DNA of 64,000 bases, from positions 62,001 through 126,000 of the forward strand of contig NZ_WKJK01000007.1 in the NCBI RefSeq assembly GCF_009674535.1, in the 5' to 3' direction. A program made the position numbers and the translations under genes. Below are positions 24,197 to 32,636 of the stretch, piece after piece; the first letter of the stretch is position 1; the number at the start of each line of letters is the position of its first letter. The notes under the pieces were generated by a model that did no database searches, had not been told where the DNA came from, and worked only from the letters and a program-made list of their open reading frames with translations. Source of the DNA: Duganella guangzhouensis (GTDB taxonomy: Bacteria; Pseudomonadota; Gammaproteobacteria; Burkholderiales; Burkholderiaceae_D).

Positions 24197-24239
24197 ATTA
24201 TTGCGTGCGGGTAGCATGTTTCAATTGATGTACATCAAT
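24197..24239 (-). promoter_or_regulatory. FNR/ANR-type site with class II -10 element
   Basis: ATTGATGTACATCAAT at 24224-24239 contains the exact FNR consensus TTGAT-N4-ATCAA. On the minus strand an AATAAT (24202-24197) would place the start site near 24190, 41.5 nt from the centre of the site, the classical spacing for FNR activation. On the plus strand no good -10 lies at the matching distance. Confidence 0.7.
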
Positions 24240-24301
24240 GACGGCCCAAGCTCGCGGAACGATGACGCGCGCCGCCCCTCTGAATCAGTTTGGAGGTGAA
24301 C

Positions 24302-24679
24302 ATGAACAAGACTCGACAATACGCCATCGCGCTATGCCTGTTTTCGCTGTCGGCCTGCGCGGATCGAATCAATAACGACAGTCCCAGCGCTAGTGCGATG
24401 ACCGGCGGCGGCATGGGTGGCACATCCCGGCAAGCCAGCGCCAGCTATGGTGTGGTCCAGGCCATCGACCAGATGCAGCGTCAGGATATGGGCGCGATGG
24501 GATCGGTGGGCGCGGCGGCGGCTGGCGGCGGTGCCAGCGGCTCGCCCACCGACAAGGTGTACCGCGTCACCGTCCGCATGGACGACGGCAGCACGCAATT
24601 GGTGGTGCTGGAATCCCAGCCCGGCTACAAGATCGGTGACCGCGTCCGCTACAGCAACGGCAGCGTGCAGGCGTACTAG
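24302..24679 (+). CDS. Predicted outer-membrane lipoprotein of unknown function
   Basis: 125 residues from ATG at 24302, with GGAGG 5 nt upstream. The lipoprotein signal ends LSAC (Cys about residue 20). A Gly/Ala/Met-rich linker follows, then a small C-terminal domain (VYRVTVRMDDGST, then GYKIGDRVRYSNG) of beta type, resembling the end of SlyB/PcpY-like lipoproteins. The residue after Cys is Ala, so sorting to the outer membrane is expected. Its last four bases overlap the convergent TraB/GumN gene. Confidence 0.82.
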   Translation: MNKTRQYAIALCLFSLSACADRINNDSPSASAMTGGGMGGTSRQASASYGVVQAIDQMQRQDMGAMGSVGAAAAGGGASGSPTDKVYRVTVRMDDGSTQLVVLESQPGYKIGDRVRYSNGSVQAY

Positions 24680-25575
24680 TACAGCTGCTCGACTTGATAG
24701 CCGCGCCGCTTCAGCAGCGCCGGCACGCCATCATCGCCGACCAGATGCAGCAGGCCGACGCCGACAAACGCCACCTGATCCTGCTGCATGATGCGTTCGA
24801 TATTGGCCGCCATTTCCGGATTGCGCTTGCCCAGCAGAACGCGGTTCATGAAACCGGCCGACACCGTATCGCCGCTGATGGCGTTCTGCCACGCCGCGCG
24901 GATGCCGGGCGCATCGGCCACGCTCCAGGCATCGATCAGCGCCTGCGAGCGCTTGAGCGAATCGCCATCGGCCAAGTCGGCCAGGTTCTCCAGCAGGTAT
25001 TGCTCCTGCTGGCGTTCATCCAGGCTGTCAAACAGGCCCAGTTGATAATCGGCGCTCTCCAGCTCGCGCACCGTTTTGTCCTGCTTTTGGGCGGCGGCCA
25101 GCAGCGCGTACTCCACCGCCTGGCTGCGCTGATAACCGTGCTTGTCCAATTCCGCCCCCACCAGCAGATTGGCGATCAGCCACGGCTTGTAATACTGCAC
25201 CGCCTGCAGCGAGATACCGGCATGCGCCAGCGCCTGTACCATCAGTTGCAGCGTGGCCGGGGTCAGATGGTTCTGGATGGTATCGCCATCCGCATAGCGG
25301 CCGTGACGCGCCAGCGCCACCTGAAACGCCTTATCCTCACGGATATCCAGCTCGATCACCAGTGCCTTGGAATCCAGCAGCGCGCGCGACGCCACTGCGT
25401 CCAGCGGATAGAAACCATCGCGGCCGACATGGACAGTGCCGTACAGATAACTCACCTTGCCATCATGCGTCACCCGATACAACTGGCCACGATGCTGAGC
25501 CGAAGTTTCCGCCGTGCCGGCGGCAAAAACGGTCTGGCAGCAAGCCAGCAGAACAACCAACAACCATTTACGCAT
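24676..25575 (-). CDS. TraB/GumN-family periplasmic protein
   Basis: 299 residues with a Sec signal (about 1-19). The TraB/GumN fold is marked by YLYGTVHVG (GxxH motif near 45-53), VIELDI near 73 and the C-terminal GVGLLHLVGDDGVPALLKRRGY, which carries the second conserved His. Related TIKI proteins are metal-dependent peptidases, so a periplasmic protease is possible. It lies downstream of a solute-binding protein gene on the same strand, 143 bp apart, so an operon is unlikely. Confidence 0.9.
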   Translation of the reverse strand: MRKWLLVVLLACCQTVFAAGTAETSAQHRGQLYRVTHDGKVSYLYGTVHVGRDGFYPLDAVASRALLDSKALVIELDIREDKAFQVALARHGRYADGDTIQNHLTPATLQLMVQALAHAGISLQAVQYYKPWLIANLLVGAELDKHGYQRSQAVEYALLAAAQKQDKTVRELESADYQLGLFDSLDERQQEQYLLENLADLADGDSLKRSQALIDAWSVADAPGIRAAWQNAISGDTVSAGFMNRVLLGKRNPEMAANIERIMQQDQVAFVGVGLLHLVGDDGVPALLKRRGYQVEQLY

Positions 25576-25718
25576 GCGAGTTCCCGCCCGATGAAAAGTA
25601 TCATCGAAATAATATTAACAATGGAATCAAGGGAGAATAAGACCTTACTGTTTCCAATGGTAAATCAGGAATGCGCGGCGGCGAAAATATTTTTAAAAAC
25701 CGTCGGCAAAATAAAACA

Positions 25719-26486
25719 TTATTTCTGAGCAGGTTGATAATGACTGATTATTTTAACCACACTTCCGTCTTTAACAATCTGCTCTATTGCCTTATTTACC
25801 TCGTTCAGGCTGACGCGGCCCTGTGGCGATACCGCGCACTGGGATTTGTAACTCTTTACCACCAAAGGCGGATATATCGATAGTTTCTCGTCAATCTTGA
25901 GATAATACTCAAGCGTGCGCTCCTGAGTAACCACATGGTGCAAACGTCCGGCCGCCAATTTACGCAAATTACCGGATGACGAATGACCATCTTCGCGCAC
26001 AAACTCCTTGCCTATTTTCGCTTCCAGCTCGGGATAGTAATAACCCAATATAGTGGCAATCGGCTGCCCAGCCAAATCCTGGAGTTTATGTGGCTGTGGC
26101 ACCGAAGTATCGGTGACTACCACCTCGGTCACCGGAAAGAACCCGCGCGACCACAGAAAATGTCCCGGCAGCCAGGGTTCGAGGTACAGACAGATCACAT
26201 CGGCGCGCCCCGATTCCAGCGCCATCGCGATGCGCTTGCGTGGCAACAGCAGAAAATCCGCCTGACGTCCCAGCCTGGCGGCCAGCGCCTCGCCCAGCTC
26301 CTTGTGGATACCATCGACCAGACGGTCATGCGCGAAGCCCGCCATCGGCATCTCGGTGCCGGTATCGACCAGCACCGTCAGCGGCGGCAGCGGCGCGGCC
26401 ATGCCCTGCGTCGCCAGAGCAAAGGCGGCGAGAATCAGGCAGCGCCCTGCAAGCCTGCGCCAATCTGTGTATGCTTCTCTATCCAT
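25719..26486 (-). CDS. Family 3-type periplasmic solute-binding protein
   Basis: 255 residues. A hydrophobic segment at about 14-30 ending GMAA is the signal peptide. The rest has the bilobed SBP_bac_3 pattern: FAHDRLVDGIHKELGEALA, RKRIAMALESGRADV near 83, IATILGYYYPELEAKIG near 143, and a C-terminal VNKAIEQIVKDGSVVKI. Such proteins bind amino acids or similar ligands. No permease genes are nearby, so it may serve as a sensor or an orphan receptor. It is divergent from the flavin monooxygenase gene. Confidence 0.85.
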   Translation of the reverse strand: MDREAYTDWRRLAGRCLILAAFALATQGMAAPLPPLTVLVDTGTEMPMAGFAHDRLVDGIHKELGEALAARLGRQADFLLLPRKRIAMALESGRADVICLYLEPWLPGHFLWSRGFFPVTEVVVTDTSVPQPHKLQDLAGQPIATILGYYYPELEAKIGKEFVREDGHSSSGNLRKLAAGRLHHVVTQERTLEYYLKIDEKLSIYPPLVVKSYKSQCAVSPQGRVSLNEVNKAIEQIVKDGSVVKIISHYQPAQK

Positions 26487-26547
26487 GTTGAAAGATTATA
26501 CCCACTCACTTTCAATGGGCATGTGAATATTCAAGAGAGAAACACCC

Positions 26548-27555
26548 ATGATTCCATTTTCCATCCTCGACCTTTCGCCGATTGCGGAAGGCAGCAATCC
26601 GTCAACTTCCTTCCGTAACACGCTGGACCTGGCCCAGCACGGCGAGCGCTGGGGCTACCAGCGCTACTGGCTGGCCGAACACCACGGCATGCCCGGCATC
26701 GCCAGCGCCGCTACCGCCGTGGTGATGGCGCACGTGGCCGGCGGCACCTCGACCATCCGCGTTGGCGCCGGTGGCATCATGCTGCCGAATCACTCGCCGC
26801 TGGTGATCGCCGAACAATTCGGCACGCTGGAAGCGCTGTTCCCCGGCCGTATCGACCTCGGCCTGGGCCGCGCGCCCGGCTCTGACCAGACCACCGCGCG
26901 CGCGCTGCGCCGCAATCTCGAAAGCGACGCCGACGCCTTCCCGCAAGACGTGCTGGAACTGCAGGACTACATGTCCGACAATCCGCGCCAGCGCGTGTTG
27001 GCCGTGCCCGGCAAAGGCGCCAAAGTGCCGCTGTGGATACTCGGCTCCAGCACCTTCGGCGCGCAACTGGCCGCGCATCTCGGCCTGCCGTTCGCGTTCG
27101 CCTCACACTTCGCCCCGCAGATGATGATGCAAGCGCTGTCGCTATACCGCGCCAACTTTCAGCCATCGGCGCAACTGGCCAAGCCGTATGTGATGCTCGG
27201 CTTTAACGTGTTCGCCGCCGACAGCGATGAAGAAGCGCACTTCCGCGCCACCTCCATGCAGCAAGCCTTCGTCAACCTGCGCACCGGCCGGCCGTCGCAA
27301 CTGCCGCCACCGAAAGCCGGCTACCTCGACACGCTGGGCCTGCCCGAGCGCGCGATGCTGGACTCGGTGCTGTCATGCACCGCAATCGGCGCACCGGCCA
27401 CCGTCAGCGCGCAGCTGCGGGACTTCATCGCCCGCACCGGCGCCGATGAACTGATGATCACCTCGCAAATCTACGACCACGCCCAGCGGCTGCGCTCGTA
27501 CGAAATCACCGCCGAAGCACGGCAAGCGCTGGCCCGCGCCGAGGCTGGACTGTGA
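26548..27555 (+). CDS. yhbW: LLM-class flavin-dependent oxidoreductase, YhbW type
   Basis: 335 residues of luciferase-like TIM-barrel type. Strong recalled similarity to E. coli Yhb[14 protein letters not shown] at the start, [18 protein letters not shown] near 40-57, [20 protein letters not shown] near 74-93, and [14 protein letters not shown]. It probably uses FMNH2 and oxygen on a small organic substrate. The downstream MFS gene begins at a GTG that overlaps its stop (GTGA), so the two form an operon and may oxidise and export the same compound. Confidence 0.93.
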   Translation: MIPFSILDLSPIAEGSNPSTSFRNTLDLAQHGERWGYQRYWLAEHHGMPGIASAATAVVMAHVAGGTSTIRVGAGGIMLPNHSPLVIAEQFGTLEALFPGRIDLGLGRAPGSDQTTARALRRNLESDADAFPQDVLELQDYMSDNPRQRVLAVPGKGAKVPLWILGSSTFGAQLAAHLGLPFAFASHFAPQMMMQALSLYRANFQPSAQLAKPYVMLGFNVFAADSDEEAHFRATSMQQAFVNLRTGRPSQLPPPKAGYLDTLGLPERAMLDSVLSCTAIGAPATVSAQLRDFIARTGADELMITSQIYDHAQRLRSYEITAEARQALARAEAGL

Positions 27556-28730
27556 AGGTAGTCGACACGCAGCACGACCTTAGTCCCGGCATGGTGTGGC
27601 TGTTTGCCATCGCCACCGGCCTCATCGTCGCCAACCTGTACTATGCGCAAACCTTGATTGGCCCGATCAGCCGCGCCACCGGACTGGAGCCCGGCGCAGC
27701 TGGCCTGATCGTCACCCTGACGCAAATCGGCTACGTGCTCGGCCTGCTATTCATCGTCCCGCTGGGCGACCTGGTGGAAAACCGGCGCCTGATCCTGATC
27801 GCCCTGCTAGCCACCGCCGTCGCCTTGCTGGCGGCCTCCGTGGCCAGCAGCGCCATCGTGTTCCTGCTGGCCGCGCTGGCGATCGGCATCGGCTCGGTGG
27901 CGGCGCAGGTGGTGGTGCCGTTTGCGGCCCACCTGTCGCGGCCCGAAACGCGCGGCAAGACCGTCGGTAAAGTCATGAGCGGACTGCTGATGGGCATCAT
28001 GCTGGCGCGACCGGTGGCCAGCCTGGTGGCCGACGCGCTGAGCTGGCATGCCATCTTCGTGTTGTCCGCCGTGATCACCGCCGGCGTCGCGCTGGTGCTG
28101 CGGGCGCGGTTGCCAGAGCGCCAGCCGCAGGCCGGCATGCACTACTTCGAACTGCTGAGCTCGATGTGGCATCTGCTTAAAACCACACCGATCCTGCGTC
28201 GGCGGGCCGCCTACCAGGCTTGCATGTTCGGCGCCTTCAGCGTGTTCTGGACCTGCGTATCGCTGGAGCTGACCGGGCCGTACTTCCAGATCAGCCAAAG
28301 TGGCGTCGCCATCTTCGCGCTGGTCGGCGTGACCGGCGCCATCGCCTCCCCGATCGCTGGCCACCGCGCCGACCAGGGCAAAAGCCGCAGCACCACCGCC
28401 ATCGCGTTGACGCTGGGCGCATTGGCGTTCGCGCTGCCGTTACTGATCCACAGCAACCGGCTGATCGACCTTGGCGTGCTGGTAGTCGCCTCCATCATCC
28501 TCGACATGGGCGTCTCCGCCAACCTGGTGACCGGACAGCGGGCCATCTTCGCGCTACCGGCCGAAATCCGCAGCCGCCTGAACGGCCTCTACATGGCCCT
28601 ATTCTTCATGGGCGGCGCGATCGGCTCCTCGCTAGGCGCCTGGATGTTCGCCGCGCACGACTGGACCGGCGTACTGTGCACCGGCCTCGCCTTCCCCCTG
28701 ATCGCCCTCGCCATCTTCGCCACCGAATAA
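27552..28730 (+). CDS. MFS exporter coupled to the YhbW-type oxidoreductase
   Basis: 392 residues from GTG at 27552, with about 12 membrane segments. [18 protein letters not shown] (about 24-41) and [23 protein letters not shown] are typical of the small drug/sugar exporter group of the major facilitator superfamily. The start overlaps the preceding stop by four bases, so translation is coupled. The substrate is unknown. Palindrome B begins 2 nt after its stop. Confidence 0.92.
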   Translation: MKVVDTQHDLSPGMVWLFAIATGLIVANLYYAQTLIGPISRATGLEPGAAGLIVTLTQIGYVLGLLFIVPLGDLVENRRLILIALLATAVALLAASVASSAIVFLLAALAIGIGSVAAQVVVPFAAHLSRPETRGKTVGKVMSGLLMGIMLARPVASLVADALSWHAIFVLSAVITAGVALVLRARLPERQPQAGMHYFELLSSMWHLLKTTPILRRRAAYQACMFGAFSVFWTCVSLELTGPYFQISQSGVAIFALVGVTGAIASPIAGHRADQGKSRSTTAIALTLGALAFALPLLIHSNRLIDLGVLVVASIILDMGVSANLVTGQRAIFALPAEIRSRLNGLYMALFFMGGAIGSSLGAWMFAAHDWTGVLCTGLAFPLIALAIFATE

Positions 28731-28732
28731 CT

Positions 28733-28813
28733 CCGGGGTCAGGTCCATCATTTCTACACGAGCTCAGCCACGCAGTGGCTGAGCTCGTGTAGAAATGATG
28801 GACCTGACCCCGG
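28733..28813. repeat. Long perfect palindrome, copy B
   Basis: Arms of 39 nt (28733-28771 and 28775-28813), loop GCA, no mismatch. The outer 28 nt from CCGGGGTCAGGTCCATCATT to the TACACG segment are identical to copy C, while the inner stem differs. It lies exactly between convergent stops (2 nt on either side). Confidence 0.95.
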
Positions 28814-28815
28814 GT

Positions 28816-29280
28816 TTAGTGGCCCCAGAAGCGGACTTGGCCTTGGAGGGAAACGGTGCCGTTGATGTTGACGCTGCCGAGGTTGCCGGTGACCGCTGCG
28901 GTGGGGTCGGTTTGGACGCTCAGCGATTCGAAGCCGAGGTTGGTGTAGCGGACGTAACCCGGCAGGCCGATGGCGATGTAGTCGCCGCCGCCATCGCTGC
29001 GTGTCTGTACGCCCAGGCTGACGGCGAACATGTCGACCACGCCGCGCACGTTTTTGAAGACGATGTAGCGCTTTTCGCCATCGCCGCTGAAACCCAGTGA
29101 CAGCCGGCTGTCCGCCACCGCGCCCACCAGCGTGGGGTCGTTCAGCACCACGTGCGCGGCAAAGCTGATGCCGTCGCCGCCACGTACTTGCGATAGTTCC
29201 TGGTCGTCCAGCGGGCGCAACTCGCCGGCTTGCGCGCAGCTCAAGCACAGCAACAAGGGGAGCAGCGCGCGCCGGCTCAT
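28816..29280 (-). CDS. Fil-like secreted protein 1 (DUF6160-like, ELSxVxG motif)
   Basis: 154 residues from ATG at 29280. Sec signal about 1-18 (ends AQAG). Directly after it LRPLDDQELSQVRGGDGISF (21-40) carries the motif ELSxVxGxDG shared by the neighbours, here with a true Gly-Gly. The body is rich in beta strands, and the end GSVNINGTVSLQGQVRFWGH matches the C-terminal pattern of the family. It is the last gene of the minus arm, overlapping the preceding gene by four bases (ATGA). It is probably a surface or periplasmic structural component. From memory it resembles Acinetobacter FilA/DUF6160. Confidence 0.8.
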   Translation of the reverse strand: MSRRALLPLLLCLSCAQAGELRPLDDQELSQVRGGDGISFAAHVVLNDPTLVGAVADSRLSLGFSGDGEKRYIVFKNVRGVVDMFAVSLGVQTRSDGGGDYIAIGLPGYVRYTNLGFESLSVQTDPTAAVTGNLGSVNINGTVSLQGQVRFWGH

Positions 29281-30098
29281 TGCTTGAACCGGATGTCCAG
29301 GTACTGGATCTGCACCGAGCCGATGCGCGATGAGCCCAGGTCCACGGTCGGCTGCCCTGGGCTGACGAACGAGATGTTGTCGACCACGATGCTGCCGGCC
29401 GATGCCTGTCCGCTGCCATAGCGCGCATCCGGCCAGTCGATGCCGATGTGCAGCCGTGGTCCGGTCTCGTCGGTAACGGCGTTGATGACGCCCGGTTGCG
29501 CCGCGACGTTGGCCAGCGTCCACACGCCGCCATCGGCGCCGCCGATGTGGATGCCGCTCAGTATCATGGCCTCGCTCGCATCGTCGCGCCCGCGCGGCTG
29601 GAACGACAGCTGGGCGATGTCCATTTTCAGCGCGGCGCCAAACGCGATTCCTTCGTTGACCTGCGGCGTGGTGAACTGCAGCCCGCCGCCATACAGCACC
29701 ATGTCCTTGACCACCACGCTGCTCTGCGCGCGGTCGACGCCGTCGGCGTTGATGCCCCAGTCATACGCCATCTGCCAGCGCTGCTCGCCGCTGGCGTTGG
29801 CCGGAAACGCGATGTTGATGTAGTCCGCCAGTCCGCTGGCGCCCGGCAAAATATCCAGCCGATACGGATCGGCAAACGGCTGCGCGCTGTCGCTGCGCGA
29901 AGCGCTGAATTTTTCGACGTACAGGCTGGTACCGCTCGGCGTGGTGTAGCTGACGCGCGCGTCGCCGCTCATCGCAAAGCCGTTCAGGTCGAAGCTGACG
30001 CCATCGCGTCCGCGCACCGCCGACAAGGCGCTGTCGCTCATCGGCTCCATCGCGGCGGCCACGGCCGGTAGCATCAACAGCAGCAGCAAGGTACGCAT
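29277..30098 (-). CDS. Fil-like secreted protein 2 (ALSxVxG motif)
   Basis: 273 residues from ATG at 30098. Signal peptide about 1-16. MEPMSDSALSAVRGRDGVSF (17-36) is the post-signal motif, with Ala in place of the usual Glu. A beta-rich body of about 200 residues follows with repeated VVVKDMVLYGGGLQF-type strands. The end SSRIGSVQIQYLDIRFKQ is a shortened form of the common C-terminus. Translation is coupled on both sides (TGATG upstream, ATGA downstream). Likely exported with its neighbours; no enzymatic motif was seen. Confidence 0.8.
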   Translation of the reverse strand: MRTLLLLLMLPAVAAAMEPMSDSALSAVRGRDGVSFDLNGFAMSGDARVSYTTPSGTSLYVEKFSASRSDSAQPFADPYRLDILPGASGLADYINIAFPANASGEQRWQMAYDWGINADGVDRAQSSVVVKDMVLYGGGLQFTTPQVNEGIAFGAALKMDIAQLSFQPRGRDDASEAMILSGIHIGGADGGVWTLANVAAQPGVINAVTDETGPRLHIGIDWPDARYGSGQASAGSIVVDNISFVSPGQPTVDLGSSRIGSVQIQYLDIRFKQ

Positions 30099-30889
30099 CA
30101 GCGGGTCTTCGGCAAGTTGGGCGGGGTGACGCCGTTGGTGCTGAGCGCGGCCAGCTTGTCGCGCCAGTTCAGCCATACACCGGCCTGCGCGGTGTCGGAT
30201 GAGACGCCCGAAGTGGCCGGGAATTGCACCGCCGTTTTCAGCAGCGAGACCCAGAAGTCGCGGCTGCCGCCAGAAGCATCGCCGGCGGTCACGCCGCCCA
30301 GTTGCGACAGGGTCAGGCACGGCGCGGTGCACGAGCCGTCCCAGCGCTTGCCGCCCAGCGCGTCGGTGCGCGAGTCGAGCACGATGGTGCTGCCATCGGC
30401 CGCAGTGCCGGTCACTTTCATCGAGCCGGACAAGGTGGTGATCTGCAGCCCGATGTCGCCGCTGATCGATTCAAAGCCAAAGCGCATGCCAATCGCTTCG
30501 CGCGAAGTGCCATCCGTCGAAGGCTTGTAGACGAATTCAAAATAGGGATTGCTGATCTGAACCGTGCGCTGCGCGTCGGTGCCGTCGCTGCGGCCGAATT
30601 GCAGCAGGCCGATGTCCAAATCCGCGCCGCTGCCGTTGCGCGCGCTGTAGGTGTATTCGCCCAAGCGCATATTGCGCAGGTTGGCGCTCAGGGTGATGTC
30701 GGCGTCCAGCGCGACTTTGCTGAAGTCATAGCCGTTCAGGCTGGTGTTGGTCAGCGTGACCAGACCCTGTCCATTGACAGCGGACAGTTCCTCTTCGCTC
30801 ATCAGCTGCATCTGCGCCGACGCCGCCTGCATGCCGCACAGCAGCGCCGCGCCCAGCAGCAGCTGGCGCAATGTGGTGTAGATCCTCAT
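30098..30889 (-). CDS. Fil-like secreted protein 3 (ELSAVNGQ motif)
   Basis: 263 residues. Signal peptide about 1-25 (ends ASAQ). MQLMSEEELSAVNGQGLVTL (27-46) has the shared motif but lacks the DG that follows it in the relatives. A beta-rich body follows. Two cysteines (GSCTAPCLTL) sit in a short loop and could form a disulfide. The C-terminus (TPPNLPKTR) lacks the family end pattern, so this one may have a different position in the assembly. Its stop shares one base with the next start. Confidence 0.8.
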   Translation of the reverse strand: MRIYTTLRQLLLGAALLCGMQAASAQMQLMSEEELSAVNGQGLVTLTNTSLNGYDFSKVALDADITLSANLRNMRLGEYTYSARNGSGADLDIGLLQFGRSDGTDAQRTVQISNPYFEFVYKPSTDGTSREAIGMRFGFESISGDIGLQITTLSGSMKVTGTAADGSTIVLDSRTDALGGKRWDGSCTAPCLTLSQLGGVTAGDASGGSRDFWVSLLKTAVQFPATSGVSSDTAQAGVWLNWRDKLAALSTNGVTPPNLPKTR

Positions 30890-30935
30890 GGGAGATGGCG
30901 ACAGCTCCGCCCCCGAAGCCGTCGCCGCTCGCCTA

Positions 30936-31445
30936 TTAGTGGGCGAAGATCCAGACGGTGGTGCCGCGCATGTCGATCTGGTTCAGAGCGACCGAGCCGA
31001 ACGAGGCGGCGTTGTTGCCCATCTTGATCGAGTCGACCGACACGTTCAGGTAGTGACCATCGGCCACCACGGTCGATGGGATGGCGATCTGCACCACGTC
31101 GCCGCCGGCGGTTTTGCTGTAGAAGCTGCCTGGGTCGGTCACGCCGGCGGCGCCGGCGGCGGTCAGGAACGAGGCTTTCGACAGGATGTCGATGTTGGCG
31201 GCGATCAGGCCGTTGACCTTGATGCCGTTGAACGAGACCGAACCACCACCCAGACCGTTGGCGTCCAGCGCGTCGGTGTCGGTGTAGGTGAAGGAGTTGA
31301 TCTTGATGTTCAGATTGGCGGCGATCGACACGCCATCCTGGCCGCTGACGGTGCTCAGCTCGCTATCTTGAATCGGGGTCATGGCGGAAGCCGAGAAGGC
31401 CAGGGTTGCCAGGGCTGCTGCGACTGCGGTTTTGATGAATTGCAT
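30936..31445 (-). CDS. Fil-like secreted protein 4, tandem paralogue
   Basis: 169 residues. Signal peptide 1-21 (ends SASA). Motif QDSELSTVSGQDGVSI at 26-41. A Gly/Ala/Ser-rich beta body follows, and the C-terminus ASFGSVALNQIDMRGTTVWI plus FAH. It differs from the protein encoded at 31576-32085 at only a handful of positions, the result of recent tandem duplication or gene conversion. A GGAG lies 9 nt upstream of the ATG. Two near-identical copies suggest a major structural subunit needed in quantity. Confidence 0.85.
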   Translation of the reverse strand: MQFIKTAVAAALATLAFSASAMTPIQDSELSTVSGQDGVSIAANLNIKINSFTYTDTDALDANGLGGGSVSFNGIKVNGLIAANIDILSKASFLTAAGAAGVTDPGSFYSKTAGGDVVQIAIPSTVVADGHYLNVSVDSIKMGNNAASFGSVALNQIDMRGTTVWIFAH

Positions 31446-31575
31446 GTGATCGTCTCCGTGATGGTTTTGGGGTGCATCTTGTTATGTGTCGTGCTGCGGA
31501 ACCATCTTATGGCCCCGCAGCCGGGACCGTCCATGACTCCTCAGGCCAAGCTACATGCCTGGGGAGCCGGGACGA

Positions 31576-32085
31576 TTAGTGCGCGAAGATCCAGACGGTG
31601 GTGCCGCGCATGTCGATCTGGTTCAGGGCGACCGAGCCGAACGAAGCGGCGTTGTTGCCCATCTTGATCGAGTCAACCGACACGTTCAGGTAGTGACCAT
31701 CGGCCACCACGGTCGATGGGATGGCAATCTGCACCACGTCGCCGCCGGTGGCTTTGCTGTAGAAGCTGCCTGGATCGGTCACGCCAGCGGCGCCGGCGGC
31801 GGTCAGGAACGACGCCTTCGACAGGATGTCGATGTTGGCGGCGATCAGGCCGTTGACCTTGATGCCGTTGAACGATACCGAGCCGCCGCCCAGACCGTTG
31901 GCGTCCAGCGCGTCGGTGTCGGTGTAGACGAAGGAATCGATTTTGATGTTCAGGTTGGCGGCGATCGACACGCCGTCCTGGCCGCTGACGGTGCTCAGCT
32001 CAGCGTCCTGGATCGGGGTCATGGCCGATGCCGAGAATGCCAGGGTGGCCAGGGCTGCTGCGACTGCGGTTTTGATGATTTGCAT
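31576..32085 (-). CDS. Fil-like secreted protein 5, tandem paralogue
   Basis: 169 residues, first gene of the minus arm and nearly identical to its downstream neighbour (differences at residues 3, 28, the NSF/DSF region and the KTA/KAT pair). Signal peptide 1-21 and motif QDAELSTVSGQDGVSI at 26-41. A GGAG lies 9 nt before the ATG. A 130-bp spacer with an imperfect hairpin (about 31536-31567) separates it from the second copy and could modulate the ratio of the two. It is probably an exported structural protein. Confidence 0.85.
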   Translation of the reverse strand: MQIIKTAVAAALATLAFSASAMTPIQDAELSTVSGQDGVSIAANLNIKIDSFVYTDTDALDANGLGGGSVSFNGIKVNGLIAANIDILSKASFLTAAGAAGVTDPGSFYSKATGGDVVQIAIPSTVVADGHYLNVSVDSIKMGNNAASFGSVALNQIDMRGTTVWIFAH

Positions 32086-32636
32086 TTGGTATCTCCGGTT
32101 ATCAATGAATTGTTATGAGTGAGCACGTCCCTGCTGCTGGTCCGGCAGCCCCGGTAAGGGCCGCGGCGCGCCGCCACCAGTCCGTGGAATCTTAATATTT
32201 GACTATTAATTAAAAACAATCATATGAGTCGCCGCCGCCACGGGTCCAGCCCGGCGCGCTGACCGCGAAGGCCAACAACTTGGCCCTGAGAGCCATCCAG
32301 AGCGAAGCGGGTGTTGTGTATTTGTGGCGTGCCGTAGCATAAGTTCCAAGCCAAAAGCTAGAGTCACATTTCTAAAAAAGAAGATGTCGACGCCCTAAAA
32401 ATCGTGCGTTAATGAATTACTAAAAAGAAAAGACGTGTTGCCGCTTAAATAAAGCACGACCGTACTAATCGAGAATATTGGAGACTAGATGACACACGCA
32501 ACGGGGCGCCGGACGCCTCTGGGCGAAGCTTACGCCAACGCTTCGCTTCAGACCTCACCACACCATTTTTTACGCGCGCGCCTGACCGCGCTCCCCTGCA
32601 CGCCCCCACGCGTAAGCGCGCGCGAAAGCTGAGCCC
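32086..32636. other. Divergent control region of the Fil-like locus
   Basis: 551 bp between the two divergent arms. 32180-32230 and 32360-32480 are AT-rich against a GC-rich background. TTGACT at about 32192 with TATGAG 18 bp downstream is a possible plus-strand promoter; minus-strand promoters must lie in the same AT-rich block. The last 150 bp return to high GC and hold a possible short leader gene (32489-32632). No convincing operator was found. Confidence 0.5.
32489..32632 (+). CDS. Candidate 47-codon leader peptide upstream of the C39 peptidase
   Basis: ATG at 32489 follows GGAG at 8 nt. The frame (MTHATGRRTPLG onward, Arg/Pro/Thr-rich) stops at 32632, 4 nt before the ATG of the C39 gene, whose own ribosome-binding site is poor. 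This fits a coupled leader, but the sequence looks random and codon use gives no support, so it may be chance. Confidence 0.3.
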   Translation: MTHATGRRTPLGEAYANASLQTSPHHFLRARLTALPCTPPRVSARES

